Positions 6,556-13,660 of a stretch of 16,981 nucleotides of DNA are shown here, piece by piece. The stretch spans positions 1 to 16,981 of the forward strand of contig CAJPTC010000040.1 in NCBI GenBank assembly GCA_905373475.1. Direction: 5' to 3'. A program made the translations under genes and the position numbers. The notes beneath the pieces were generated by a model. It was not told where the DNA came from and did not search any database. It was given only the letters and a program-made list of their open reading frames with translations. How positions within the stretch are numbered: position 1 is the stretch's first letter; every line of letters begins with the position of its first letter. This stretch comes from Bacteroidia bacterium. GTDB lineage: Bacteria > Bacteroidota > Bacteroidia > Bacteroidales > CAJPTX01.

Positions 6556-7512
6556 ATGCGTCTACTGCTCAAATGCTTCCAGGGGCTACTGGTAGTACTC
6601 TTGCTGGTAAATAGCTGTTTTGGTACAGCTCGTCCCTTTGTAACACGATGGCAAGGAGAAGCGGGCAAGGCGCTCAAGATACCCATCGTCGGTAAGAATT
6701 TTCATATCCTCATAAAAAGAGCTTCCGACAGCTGTGTATTAAAAACCGAACCCTCGCTTAGCATTGAAAAGCCAGAAGATGCGTACACCTATATGCCCGA
6801 AGAGAACGGTTTACTGCTGATAGAGGTAGGGGCGGAGGGAGTAGAATATTTTCGGATGGGCGACCTTTGGAATACTTATGGAAGCACAGAGCAATTGCTA
6901 TCTGTTGAGCAGTTTGGCGATGTGGTTTGGATAACCATGGAATATGCTTTTTATGGTTGCACGTTTTTGCAATTCGGGAAAAAGATAGACGTGCCAAATC
7001 TACGTTGCGTACGTAGCCTAGAATCAATGTTTGGCGATTGCGAGATGTTCAATCAACCTATTGAGAATTGGGATGTGAGCACGATAGAGAGTATGGAACG
7101 TATGTTTGTGCGAGCCTACGCTTTCAATCAGCCTCTCAATGGCTGGAACGTGAGCAACGTAACTACGATGGAAACCATGTTCTGGGGTGCGCGCTCCTTT
7201 AACCAGCCACTAGACCGATGGGATGTAAGGAAAGTAAGGAGTATGAAGTATATGTTCTCCTATGCAACATCTTTCGACCAAGAACTCGGAATGTGGAAAC
7301 TGAAAAGATGTGAAACGCTGTCTCTGCGCTATTGTGGTATGAGTGTGGAAAACTACTCTAAAAGTTTGGCAACATGGGCTGCACAAACGGGGAATAGTAA
7401 AGCACTTCTGCTGCAAGCTGACGGACTCAAATACGATGAAAGGGGTGAGACAGCACGCACAGAACTTGTGCAAAAGAGGAAATGGATTATTGGAGGCGAT
7501 AGCGCTTTGTAG
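6556..7512 (+). CDS. BspA-like surface protein with DUF285 repeats
   Basis: This 318-residue protein has an export signal: a basic start, a hydrophobic run at about 9-19, then V-N-S-C at 18-21, which may be a lipobox with Cys21 as the lipid-modified residue. A mixed beta-type region covers about 25-150. Three 25-residue DUF285 (Mycoplasma/BspA-type leucine-rich-like) units follow at 165-189, 190-214 and 215-239. Each starts F-N-Q-P and has W-(D/N)-V and M-x-x-M-F. A degenerate fourth begins at 240. A C-terminal region of about 70 residues closes the protein. Such proteins are cell-surface adhesins or unknown surface proteins in oral Bacteroidales. The gene lies just after tRNA-Met and ends exactly against the convergent SpoIID-like gene. 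No type IX sorting domain was recognised. Confidence 0.8.
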   Translation: MRLLLKCFQGLLVVLLLVNSCFGTARPFVTRWQGEAGKALKIPIVGKNFHILIKRASDSCVLKTEPSLSIEKPEDAYTYMPEENGLLLIEVGAEGVEYFRMGDLWNTYGSTEQLLSVEQFGDVVWITMEYAFYGCTFLQFGKKIDVPNLRCVRSLESMFGDCEMFNQPIENWDVSTIESMERMFVRAYAFNQPLNGWNVSNVTTMETMFWGARSFNQPLDRWDVRKVRSMKYMFSYATSFDQELGMWKLKRCETLSLRYCGMSVENYSKSLATWAAQTGNSKALLLQADGLKYDERGETARTELVQKRKWIIGGDSAL

Positions 7513-8688
7513 CTACTGCTGCTTTACAATCCGCGCACCGCGAAAATAAAAATTTATAATCTCTGCAGCTGTTTTCCCCTCTTCCGCCATTCGAATGGCT
7601 CCCTCTTGACACATCCCAATCCCGTGCCCATAACCACGTCCCGAAAGGAGCACTTCTCCCCCATCTACTGCTACATTGAACCAAGCTGACTTTAGATTAA
7701 AATATTCGCGCAGATCACGAAAAGGAACAGCAATTCCGCCAGGAAGCTCGTACATCCCCTCGCGTGTCTCAGAACGATACAAATATCCCGTGTTGTTTAT
7801 CCGTTCCGTAGATACCCCTTTAGACTGCAAAAAACGTTTCCAATCGTTCAACGAAACTGTTTTTTTCCAATTAGCTCCTCGTGAGCGTCGACAATACGGA
7901 TCTTTCACTGACTGAAGATAGGGTGTTTCCGTCATCCAAACATCACGCGCGGAGGCGGTCTGACCGCCACAATTGGCATGAAAGACGCTTGTGATCAGAT
8001 TCCCCTCTGCATCCACAACTACCATTCCCGCAGTTTGCTGCGTAGCCTGGCGAATATAAGGGTATTTGCTTGCGCTGCCCTTGTACGCTTGGCAATGTAC
8101 CTGATCGCACAAATTGAACCCCTCTTCCAGATGCTTTGCCCTATTCCCCATGAGGTAAGTACGGATCAGCAATGCCTGTGCCTTATACAACTCAGGCTTC
8201 GCCTTTGCTCCAACCTCGGCAAGTGCTACTCCTGCAATATAAGCCTCCTGATCTACCAGATTAAGGCACATTATCCGTCCGAAATCTACAAAGAGACTCA
8301 GATTACCATCGTAGGTTCTAGTCTCTGCTTGAGGGCGCAGAAGGCTTAATTCAAATTGGGCATTGGGGTCGGTATGCACTAGGGCGATATGTTCGCAAGG
8401 CTCGTATTCGTTGCCTGCACGTTCACAAATCAGCATACGTCCGCGCGACGAAAAATTAAGCTCCGTTCCTTTTTCTACCTCCACGAATTTGCCATTGAGT
8501 AGTAATTTGTATCCCGCAGAGAGGGGACACACTCGCAACAGCTGGATGCTACAGGTGTCATACAAACCAATGCTAACACGCTGTGCACAGAGGCTATGCG
8601 GCGCAAGCCAACCCAAGAGAAGTACGAGCACAAACTGTAGTTCTCGGCAAAGAATTCTTTTTTTAGGAATATGCTTGGTATACGCCAA
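7513..8688 (-). CDS. SpoIID/LytB domain protein, probable peptidoglycan lytic enzyme
   Basis: This 391-residue exported protein has a SpoIID domain; family members cleave glycan strands lacking stem peptides. A signal peptide is visible: K-K-R near residue 10, hydrophobic 19-33, likely cleavage after L-C-A at 35. The domain shows L-A-E-V-G with Glu158 as the likely catalytic acid, K-A-Q-A-L-L-I-R-T-Y (169-178), Cys194/Cys199, F-H-A-N-C-G-G-Q-T-A-S (236-246) and G-R-G-Y-G-H-G-I-G-M-C-Q (350-361). These are conserved in the family. No in-frame ATG precedes the domain, so TTG at 8688 is the probable start. A TACCTTTG box at 8736-8729 gives it its own promoter after lpxB. SpoIID-like proteins occur in non-sporulating Bacteroidetes, so no sporulation role is implied. 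Confidence 0.85.
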   Translation of the reverse strand: MAYTKHIPKKRILCRELQFVLVLLLGWLAPHSLCAQRVSIGLYDTCSIQLLRVCPLSAGYKLLLNGKFVEVEKGTELNFSSRGRMLICERAGNEYEPCEHIALVHTDPNAQFELSLLRPQAETRTYDGNLSLFVDFGRIMCLNLVDQEAYIAGVALAEVGAKAKPELYKAQALLIRTYLMGNRAKHLEEGFNLCDQVHCQAYKGSASKYPYIRQATQQTAGMVVVDAEGNLITSVFHANCGGQTASARDVWMTETPYLQSVKDPYCRRSRGANWKKTVSLNDWKRFLQSKGVSTERINNTGYLYRSETREGMYELPGGIAVPFRDLREYFNLKSAWFNVAVDGGEVLLSGRGYGHGIGMCQEGAIRMAEEGKTAAEIINFYFRGARIVKQQ

Positions 8689-8728
8689 CTTGCTAAAATC
8701 TTTAAGGTTAATCGTCAGCGAACATGGG

Positions 8729-8736
8729 CAAAGGTA
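8729..8736 (-). promoter_or_regulatory. -7 promoter box before the SpoIID-like gene
   Basis: Read leftward, 8736-8729 is TACCTTTG, matching TAnnTTTG. It lies between the lpxB stop and the TTG start 40 bases downstream. A TTG at the -33 position is not seen, so this is a one-box prediction. Confidence 0.5.
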
Positions 8737-8765
8737 GTCGCATTCGTTCTGTTAGGTTCGTGAGC

Positions 8766-9902
8766 TCAGAGAGCTTTTGTTTTTGCCGTGAGCTTCGTGT
8801 AGAGATCTGAGGCTATGCGTTTTGCGCATCCCGCTTCTCCGACCAGACGTTGCAACTCGGCATAATCGTTAAGCATCTTTTCACGGTCAGGCGAAGCAGG
8901 AAGTAATTTTTGCCACTCTGCACGAAGTGTCGAGAGATTGAAATCCTCTTGAATGAGTTCCTTTACCGCATCGCGATTCAGGATAAGGTTAACTAGGCTA
9001 ATCCTGCGCACCTTTGCTAGCCTTCTTGCAATCCATATTGAAAGCGGATTGCCCCGATAAACCACTACTTGCGGAATTCCGAGCAACGCTGTTTCGAGAG
9101 TAGCCGTTCCCGAAGTAACGATGGCAGTCTGAGCGTGCAAAAGCAGCTGGTGCGTAATGTTGGTAACCAGCTTTACCTCGGGGTAACGTGCAAGCGCTTT
9201 TTGGTAGGTCTCTGCGGGAATAGCTGAAGTTCCTGCCACGACGAACTGGTACGAGGGGAACTCATTAGCCAGCTGGCACATACGTTCGAAAATAGACGCC
9301 AGTTCCTGTGGTCGGCTTCCAGGCAACAGAGCAACGATGGGACGAGAGTCCAAATCGTGTTGCCGACGGAAATCAGCATCTGGTTGTATTTCCGAGCACT
9401 GAGGTAATTCGTCTAAAAGCGGGTTGCCAAGATAATTTACCTCAATACCATTCTTGCGGAAGTATTCCACTTCAAATGGGAGAATGGCATAGAACCAATC
9501 TATATCGCGGCGCATTTTTTTCAGACGTCCCGCTCCCCAAGCCCATACTTTGGGAAGGATGTAATACGCCACTTTGTAGCCATGCACATGGCAGTATTCC
9601 GCGACTTTTAGGTTGAACCCCGAAAAGTCTACAAGGATAACAACATCAGGTTTCCACGCTTCTATGCTATCTACACATTGCGCAAGATTTCGCGAAATGG
9701 TACGCAAATGCGTAAGCACCTCAACAAAACCCATGATAGCTAGCTCTTTTGCGTCTCGTAAACAGGTGGGAGCTACAGAGCGCATCGCTTCCCCTCCGAT
9801 ATACTGAAAGGAGGCAGCGCTATCAACCTCGAGTAAAGCTTGCATGAGCTTGCTTGCATGAACGTCGCCCGAGGGCTCACCTACGACCAAGAAATAGCGC
9901 AT
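8766..9902 (-). CDS. lpxB: lipid-A-disaccharide synthase LpxB
   Basis: LpxB is a peripheral inner-membrane glycosyltransferase (GT19) that joins UDP-2,3-diacylglucosamine and lipid X to make the lipid A disaccharide. The product has 378 residues, the usual length. Motifs are G-E-P-S-G-D-V-H-A-S-K-L-M (8-20), V-D-F-S-G-F-N (91-97), P-K-V-W-A-W-G (117-123), L-P-G-S-R-P-Q-E (193-200) and S-G-T-A-T-L-E (264-270). The start is ATG at 9902. Four extra codons from a TTG at 9914 are possible but unneeded. It lies 23 bases after the small membrane protein gene and appears to share a transcript with surE. The gene is intact. Confidence 0.96.
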   Translation of the reverse strand: MRYFLVVGEPSGDVHASKLMQALLEVDSAASFQYIGGEAMRSVAPTCLRDAKELAIMGFVEVLTHLRTISRNLAQCVDSIEAWKPDVVILVDFSGFNLKVAEYCHVHGYKVAYYILPKVWAWGAGRLKKMRRDIDWFYAILPFEVEYFRKNGIEVNYLGNPLLDELPQCSEIQPDADFRRQHDLDSRPIVALLPGSRPQELASIFERMCQLANEFPSYQFVVAGTSAIPAETYQKALARYPEVKLVTNITHQLLLHAQTAIVTSGTATLETALLGIPQVVVYRGNPLSIWIARRLAKVRRISLVNLILNRDAVKELIQEDFNLSTLRAEWQKLLPASPDREKMLNDYAELQRLVGEAGCAKRIASDLYTKLTAKTKAL

Positions 9903-9925
9903 TGAGTAAGACAATCAGCACATTA

Positions 9926-10234
9926 CTACAATAACAGACGAAGGACAGCGCTTAGTATAGCCAGCAGTATCGTTAGACCAAGAATGCCCCGCGCCGTGTA
10001 GTAGCGATCGGTGTATACTACTATGAGAAAGGGAATTAGATTGCACAAGGTAGCCAAACTCAGCATGCGCGACGGAATCCCCTCACCGAAAAGGTAATCC
10101 AGAAGATGTTCGCCCTCAGACTGCCAAAAATAGACCACAACAATCATTATAGCAAGCGCTGCAAGAGGGACAAATATGCCAATACGTACGCCCAACCAGA
10201 GGTTGTCCCATCGTTTGCCGCCTCTTACTTCCAT
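9926..10234 (-). CDS. small membrane protein of unknown function
   Basis: This 102-residue protein has a short charged N-terminus and three predicted membrane helices at about 13-37, 56-74 and 81-102. A Gly/Glu-bearing loop with a D-Y-L-F-G-E-G stretch separates the first two. I recognise no named family. Its ATG overlaps the last 10 bases of surE, so translation is probably coupled, and lpxB follows 23 bases later. Position between surE and lpxB suggests an envelope or lipid A-related role, but this is inference only. A similar unnamed protein between surE and lpxB occurs, as I recall, in other Bacteroidales. Confidence 0.75.
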   Translation of the reverse strand: MEVRGGKRWDNLWLGVRIGIFVPLAALAIMIVVVYFWQSEGEHLLDYLFGEGIPSRMLSLATLCNLIPFLIVVYTDRYYTARGILGLTILLAILSAVLRLLL

Positions 10235-10995
10235 TCCCAGTTCTTCATTGTTTGCAGCGTCTTCTCGTCGGTCAAATCCACCTTAGTAGGTACAATGGCT
10301 ATATAGCTATTGCGGAGCGCTGCGTCGTCAGTATCCTCAGCCTCGGGTTCTAGGTTTTCAAATGTACCCGTCAACCAGAAGTACTCTTTTCCCCACGGAT
10401 CTTGGTTAGGTTCAAACTCGTTAGACCAGCGTCCCATTGTTTGACGGCATACCCGTATTCCTTGTACTGCGCGACGTGGCAAATTAACATTGAGCGCTAC
10501 CCCACGTGGCAACCCATTCCTCAGGGTCGTTTGTACTATCATTTCACACCACGGGAGATAGGGAGCCAAATCGGCATCTAGCGTCCTATTTACCAAGGAG
10601 AATCCTATACTCGTATAGCCTGCAATACACCCCTCGAGTGTAGCGCCCATAGTGCCCGAATAGAGCACATTGACCGAGGCATTAGAACCGTGATTGATGC
10701 CCGCAATAACCATATCGGGGCGACGATGCAAAATTGCGTAAAGCGCTAGTTTCACGCAGTCGGCAGGAGTACCATTCACCGAATATTGAGGGAAATCCGT
10801 TCCCGCGGCATAAGCTGTATAGCGCAACGGCAACGCCGAGGTTACCGCTTGCGACATGCCCGATCTCCCCGCTTCGGGGGCTACCACACACACATCGGCA
10901 AAACGAGAGAGATGGCGGGCAAGCTCTTGCAAGCCGCGCGCCATGATCCCATCGTCGTTTGTTAAAAGAAAAAAGGGACGTACCCCATTAGCCAT
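10225..10995 (-). CDS. surE: 5'/3'-nucleotidase SurE
   Basis: SurE is a metal-dependent cytosolic phosphatase acting on nucleoside monophosphates and, in some species, short polyphosphate. The product has 256 residues. The metal site is clear: T-N-D-D-G at 12-16 (Asp14, Asp15), Ser45 in G-R-S-G-M-S and Asn101 in A-G-I-N-H-G-S-N. S-V-N-G-T-P-A-D-C-V (72-81) and V-L-Y-S-G-T-M-G-A-T-L-E-G (110-122) complete the family pattern. ATG at 10995 gives a short normal N-terminus before the first strand. It is the first gene of the group with the membrane protein and lpxB, 116 bases after prs. No clear promoter box was found in that gap. Confidence 0.95.
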   Translation of the reverse strand: MANGVRPFFLLTNDDGIMARGLQELARHLSRFADVCVVAPEAGRSGMSQAVTSALPLRYTAYAAGTDFPQYSVNGTPADCVKLALYAILHRRPDMVIAGINHGSNASVNVLYSGTMGATLEGCIAGYTSIGFSLVNRTLDADLAPYLPWCEMIVQTTLRNGLPRGVALNVNLPRRAVQGIRVCRQTMGRWSNEFEPNQDPWGKEYFWLTGTFENLEPEAEDTDDAALRNSYIAIVPTKVDLTDEKTLQTMKNWEWK

Positions 10996-11111
10996 TCTCG
11001 TCGAACCCTTATTGGTGATTTTATATAGAAATCGTCCTCCGTACGCTCCGAGCTAAGAAAAACAGCCCATCGATTATTGTCTTGTATTCGTAGGCAAACG
11101 CAAGCCCACGT

Positions 11112-12074
11112 TTAGAATACGTAATTCTGACTAATCGATTTGTGCTCGTTCACGTTCCGAATAGTATTAGCAAACAGCTCTGCCACACTCAAAACGTGAA
11201 TTTTCTTAGTAGGCACATTCTGTTTCAAGGGTATCGTATCGCTCACAATGAGTTCGGTGATTGCTGACTTATCTATACGCTCGTAGGCAGGTCCTGAAAG
11301 AACAGCATGAGGCACCATGGCTCTTACACTCTTTGCTCCCATATCCATCATCATGTTCGCAGCCTTCGTGATCGTTCCCGCCGTATCTATGAGGTCGTCT
11401 AGTAGAATCACATCCTTCCCTTCTACGTCGCCAATGGCAGTCATAGAGTCCACTTCATTGGCTTTTATGCGCACTTTATGGCAGATAATAAGGGGCAACC
11501 CGTAATGCCTTGCATAGGAACTAGCTCGTTTTGAGCCTCCAATATCGGGCGAGGCGAAAGCTACATTTTCTAAGTCCAACGACTTGATGTAGGGATCGAA
11601 AAGCCAAGAGGAGTAGAGATGGTCTACGGGGATCTCAAAGAAACCCTGAATCTGGTCTGCGTGGAGATCCATGGTCATCACACGGTCTATGTGAGCCGTC
11701 TGCATGAGGTTGGCCACTAACTTAGCACCTATGGGTACACGCGATTTATCTTTTCGGTCTTGTCGTGCCCATCCAAAATAGGGGACAACAGCCACAATCT
11801 TGTAAGCAGAGGCACGATGCGCAGCGTCTGCCATAAGCAACAATTCAAAAAGGTTTTCTACAGGAGGACAGGTCGATTGGATGAGGTAAACTGTATCTCC
11901 GCGCACCGACTGTTCAAAGGAGGGTTGGAACTCACCGTCGCTAAAATCGAGGAAGGTTGTTTCACCCAATTTTGTTCCGTAAGCTGTTGCAATTTTTTCG
12001 GCAAGTGCGTAAGATCCGCGTCCGCCAAAGAACTGAACCCCACTATTGCCATTCTGCTTCTCAGAGCTGTTCAT
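11112..12074 (-). CDS. prs: ribose-phosphate pyrophosphokinase
   Basis: Prs makes phosphoribosyl pyrophosphate from ribose 5-phosphate and ATP, feeding purine, pyrimidine, NAD, His and Trp synthesis. The product has 320 residues from the ATG at 12074. The longer frame to 12188 only re-reads the end of engB. Motifs are F-S-D-G-E-F (44-49), Y-F-G-W-A-R-Q-D-R-K (99-108), M-D-L-H-A-D-Q-I-Q-G-F-F (135-146) and the PRPP loop V-I-L-L-D-D-L-I-D-T-A-G-T (222-234). It begins 5 bases after engB and so is probably co-transcribed with it. The gene appears intact. Confidence 0.95.
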   Translation of the reverse strand: MNSSEKQNGNSGVQFFGGRGSYALAEKIATAYGTKLGETTFLDFSDGEFQPSFEQSVRGDTVYLIQSTCPPVENLFELLLMADAAHRASAYKIVAVVPYFGWARQDRKDKSRVPIGAKLVANLMQTAHIDRVMTMDLHADQIQGFFEIPVDHLYSSWLFDPYIKSLDLENVAFASPDIGGSKRASSYARHYGLPLIICHKVRIKANEVDSMTAIGDVEGKDVILLDDLIDTAGTITKAANMMMDMGAKSVRAMVPHAVLSGPAYERIDKSAITELIVSDTIPLKQNVPTKKIHVLSVAELFANTIRNVNEHKSISQNYVF

Positions 12075-12079
12075 ATCTA

Positions 12080-12685
12080 CTATACTCGTTCGTTGTTTGT
12101 AATAAAACTCTCGATATACGTTTCCAGATCTTCGCGCCCCATAGCCGAGGTAGACGATGTGGAAAACAAGGGGGGGCACTCCTCCCAAAATTCCAGTAAC
12201 TTTTGCTGGTAGATGGTCTTATTAGCCTCTAGTTCTCTTGCGGTTAATTTATCGCACTTGGTAAGCACGATGGCAAGCGGCACGGCATGTTCGCCTACCC
12301 ACGCTATGAATTCTAAATCTTGCTTTAGGGGTTCATGTCGGGCATCTACAAGTACAAAAAGGCAGTAGAGATTTTCGCGCTGTAAGATATAGCTCCGAAT
12401 CATACGTTCAAAACCAGCCCGTAGCTTCTGCGAAGCCTGTGCATAGCCGTAGCCTGGGAGGTCTACCAAATACCATGCATCGTTTATGAGAAAGTGGTTG
12501 ATAAGGCGTGTTTTGCCTGGCATGCCCGAAACCTTTGCCAAGCCATTGACGCGCGTCAACATATTTATGAGCGAGGATTTCCCAACATTAGAGCGACCTA
12601 TGAATGCCACCTCTGCGCGCCCATCGTTAGGGCACTGTTCCAACCTTTCGCTACTGCATACGAACTCCGCCTTACGTATTGCCAT
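12080..12685 (-). CDS. engB: ribosome biogenesis GTP-binding protein EngB (YihA/YsxC)
   Basis: EngB is a small essential TRAFAC-class GTPase needed for assembly of the large ribosomal subunit. The 201-residue product has G1 G-R-S-N-V-G-K-S (30-37), the G2 region around P-G-K-T-R-L-I-N (56-63), G3 D-L-P-G-Y-G-Y-A (75-82), G4 T-K-C-D-K-L (142-147) and G5 near S-T-S-A-M-G (178-183). This order and length fit EngB rather than Era or EngA. ATG at 12685 is 17 bases after a TACCTTTG box (12709-12702), giving a very short leader. prs follows after 5 bases. Confidence 0.95.
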   Translation of the reverse strand: MAIRKAEFVCSSERLEQCPNDGRAEVAFIGRSNVGKSSLINMLTRVNGLAKVSGMPGKTRLINHFLINDAWYLVDLPGYGYAQASQKLRAGFERMIRSYILQRENLYCLFVLVDARHEPLKQDLEFIAWVGEHAVPLAIVLTKCDKLTARELEANKTIYQQKLLEFWEECPPLFSTSSTSAMGREDLETYIESFITNNERV

Positions 12686-12701
12686 CTCAATCCCCTCGGG
12701 G

Positions 12702-12709
12702 CAAAGGTA
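12702..12709 (-). promoter_or_regulatory. -7 promoter box of engB-prs
   Basis: Read leftward, this is TACCTTTG (TAnnTTTG), ending 16 bases before the engB ATG. A -33 TTG is not evident. It fits the same octamer found before both tRNAs. Confidence 0.55.
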
Positions 12710-13053
12710 GTAAGAAGTTGGAAGCTATGCCTTAAGCCCAAGGAGAGGCATTCGACTACCGCAGAGCGTTACCTATCTCGAGCGGGAAGTAGTGGTAGCC
12801 TACAGAGCATGGAATCAAGAAAAAATCATTTCAGTCTCCCAAATTTAATAATCAATATTTTCTGTAGGGATACATATTCGCTTTTGTTTATCATTCCCTA
12901 TTCACAAGCCCCCTACAACAATATGATTAACTGGTTTCGCCTTTACTCATATTAATACCTTGATAATCAACAAAGACAATAAGACCCTTAACTCGATTCC
13001 AAGCGCTATGTACCAGAACAAAGACTTTTTACCTATTTCTTGCGGCTTCTCGT
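12710..13053. other. AT-rich intergenic region between divergent operons
   Basis: About 340 bases separate the engB promoter from the promoter of the PepSY-type gene. I see no convincing gene. One open frame (12809-12955, rightward) is short and unlike its neighbours. No RNA family or strong terminator was recognised. The middle (12830-13000) is distinctly richer in A and T than the genes on either side. Confidence 0.5.
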
Positions 13054-13061
13054 TACCTTTG
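13054..13061 (+). promoter_or_regulatory. -7 promoter box of the PepSY-rodA pair
   Basis: TACCTTTG matches TAnnTTTG and ends 23 bases before the ATG at 13085. A matching -33 TTG is not seen at the usual spacing. Confidence 0.55.
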
Positions 13062-13084
13062 TGTAGGCAAAGGTGGATACAGAG

Positions 13085-13639
13085 ATGGAAAAAAAACTAA
13101 ACCGAGTGCGCCAAGTTTGTCGCGCATGGCATCGCGATCTGGGCTACTTCCTGATCGGAGCTTGTATTATATACGGGCTAAGCGGTATGGCGCTTTCGCT
13201 ACGTCGCTACAATGTGAATTTCTTGTGCGTTAAAGAGAGTTTCACAACGACATTCCCCCCTGCATTGAGCGCGGAAGCTCTCCCTACTGAGTGGCGCAAT
13301 AGTGAGGACGATTTACCTGGGCTACGCGAGGTAAAACCTGCCACCCAAGGCTACGAGCTAGTACTCCGTTCGGGCACTGCTCACTACAATACACAAACAG
13401 GCTCTGTAACTGGTAGTTTCTATACTCCGACCAAATTTTTAACCCTCCTACACCGTCTGCATTTCAACCGAGAGGGTACATTTAAGATCATGGGGATTCT
13501 CTTTGGCTTTGCACTACTCTTCTTAGCTGTATCGGGGGCTATTATCGTTGCAGGCAAGAAAAGTTTTATGCGTCGCGGGCTCTGGTTTATGCTCGGTGGT
13601 ATAGCCCTTGTTGTGTTACTTGCCCTCATCACTTTCTAG
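13085..13639 (+). CDS. PepSY-type membrane protein
   Basis: This 184-residue protein has the layout of short PepSY-associated membrane proteins. An N-terminal W-H-R-D-L-G-Y-F (15-22) leads into a first helix (about 20-39, with I-Y-G-L-S-G-M-A-L). An extracytoplasmic domain of about 90 residues follows, then L-L-H-R-L-H-F (121-127) and two C-terminal helices (about 135-157 and 165-183). The family is often linked to iron, heme or redox at the membrane, but no specific role can be read here. His16, His123 and His126 are noteworthy. ATG at 13085 was preferred over GTG at 13073, though both are open. rodA starts 21 bases after the stop, so the two are probably co-transcribed. Confidence 0.7.
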   Translation: MEKKLNRVRQVCRAWHRDLGYFLIGACIIYGLSGMALSLRRYNVNFLCVKESFTTTFPPALSAEALPTEWRNSEDDLPGLREVKPATQGYELVLRSGTAHYNTQTGSVTGSFYTPTKFLTLLHRLHFNREGTFKIMGILFGFALLFLAVSGAIIVAGKKSFMRRGLWFMLGGIALVVLLALITF

Positions 13640-13660
13640 CATACACAGGGGGACGTAGAA

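Noticed and set aside
9903..9914. Four-codon extension of lpxB from a TTG
   Set aside because: The ATG at 9902 gives the normal family N-terminus.
12075..12188. N-terminal extension of prs upstream of the ATG at 12074
   Set aside because: It re-reads the end of engB in another frame and has no resemblance to the family.
12494..12955. Long rightward open frame covering engB and the gap behind it
   Set aside because: Most of it is antisense to engB, and the protein sequence has no recognisable family pattern.
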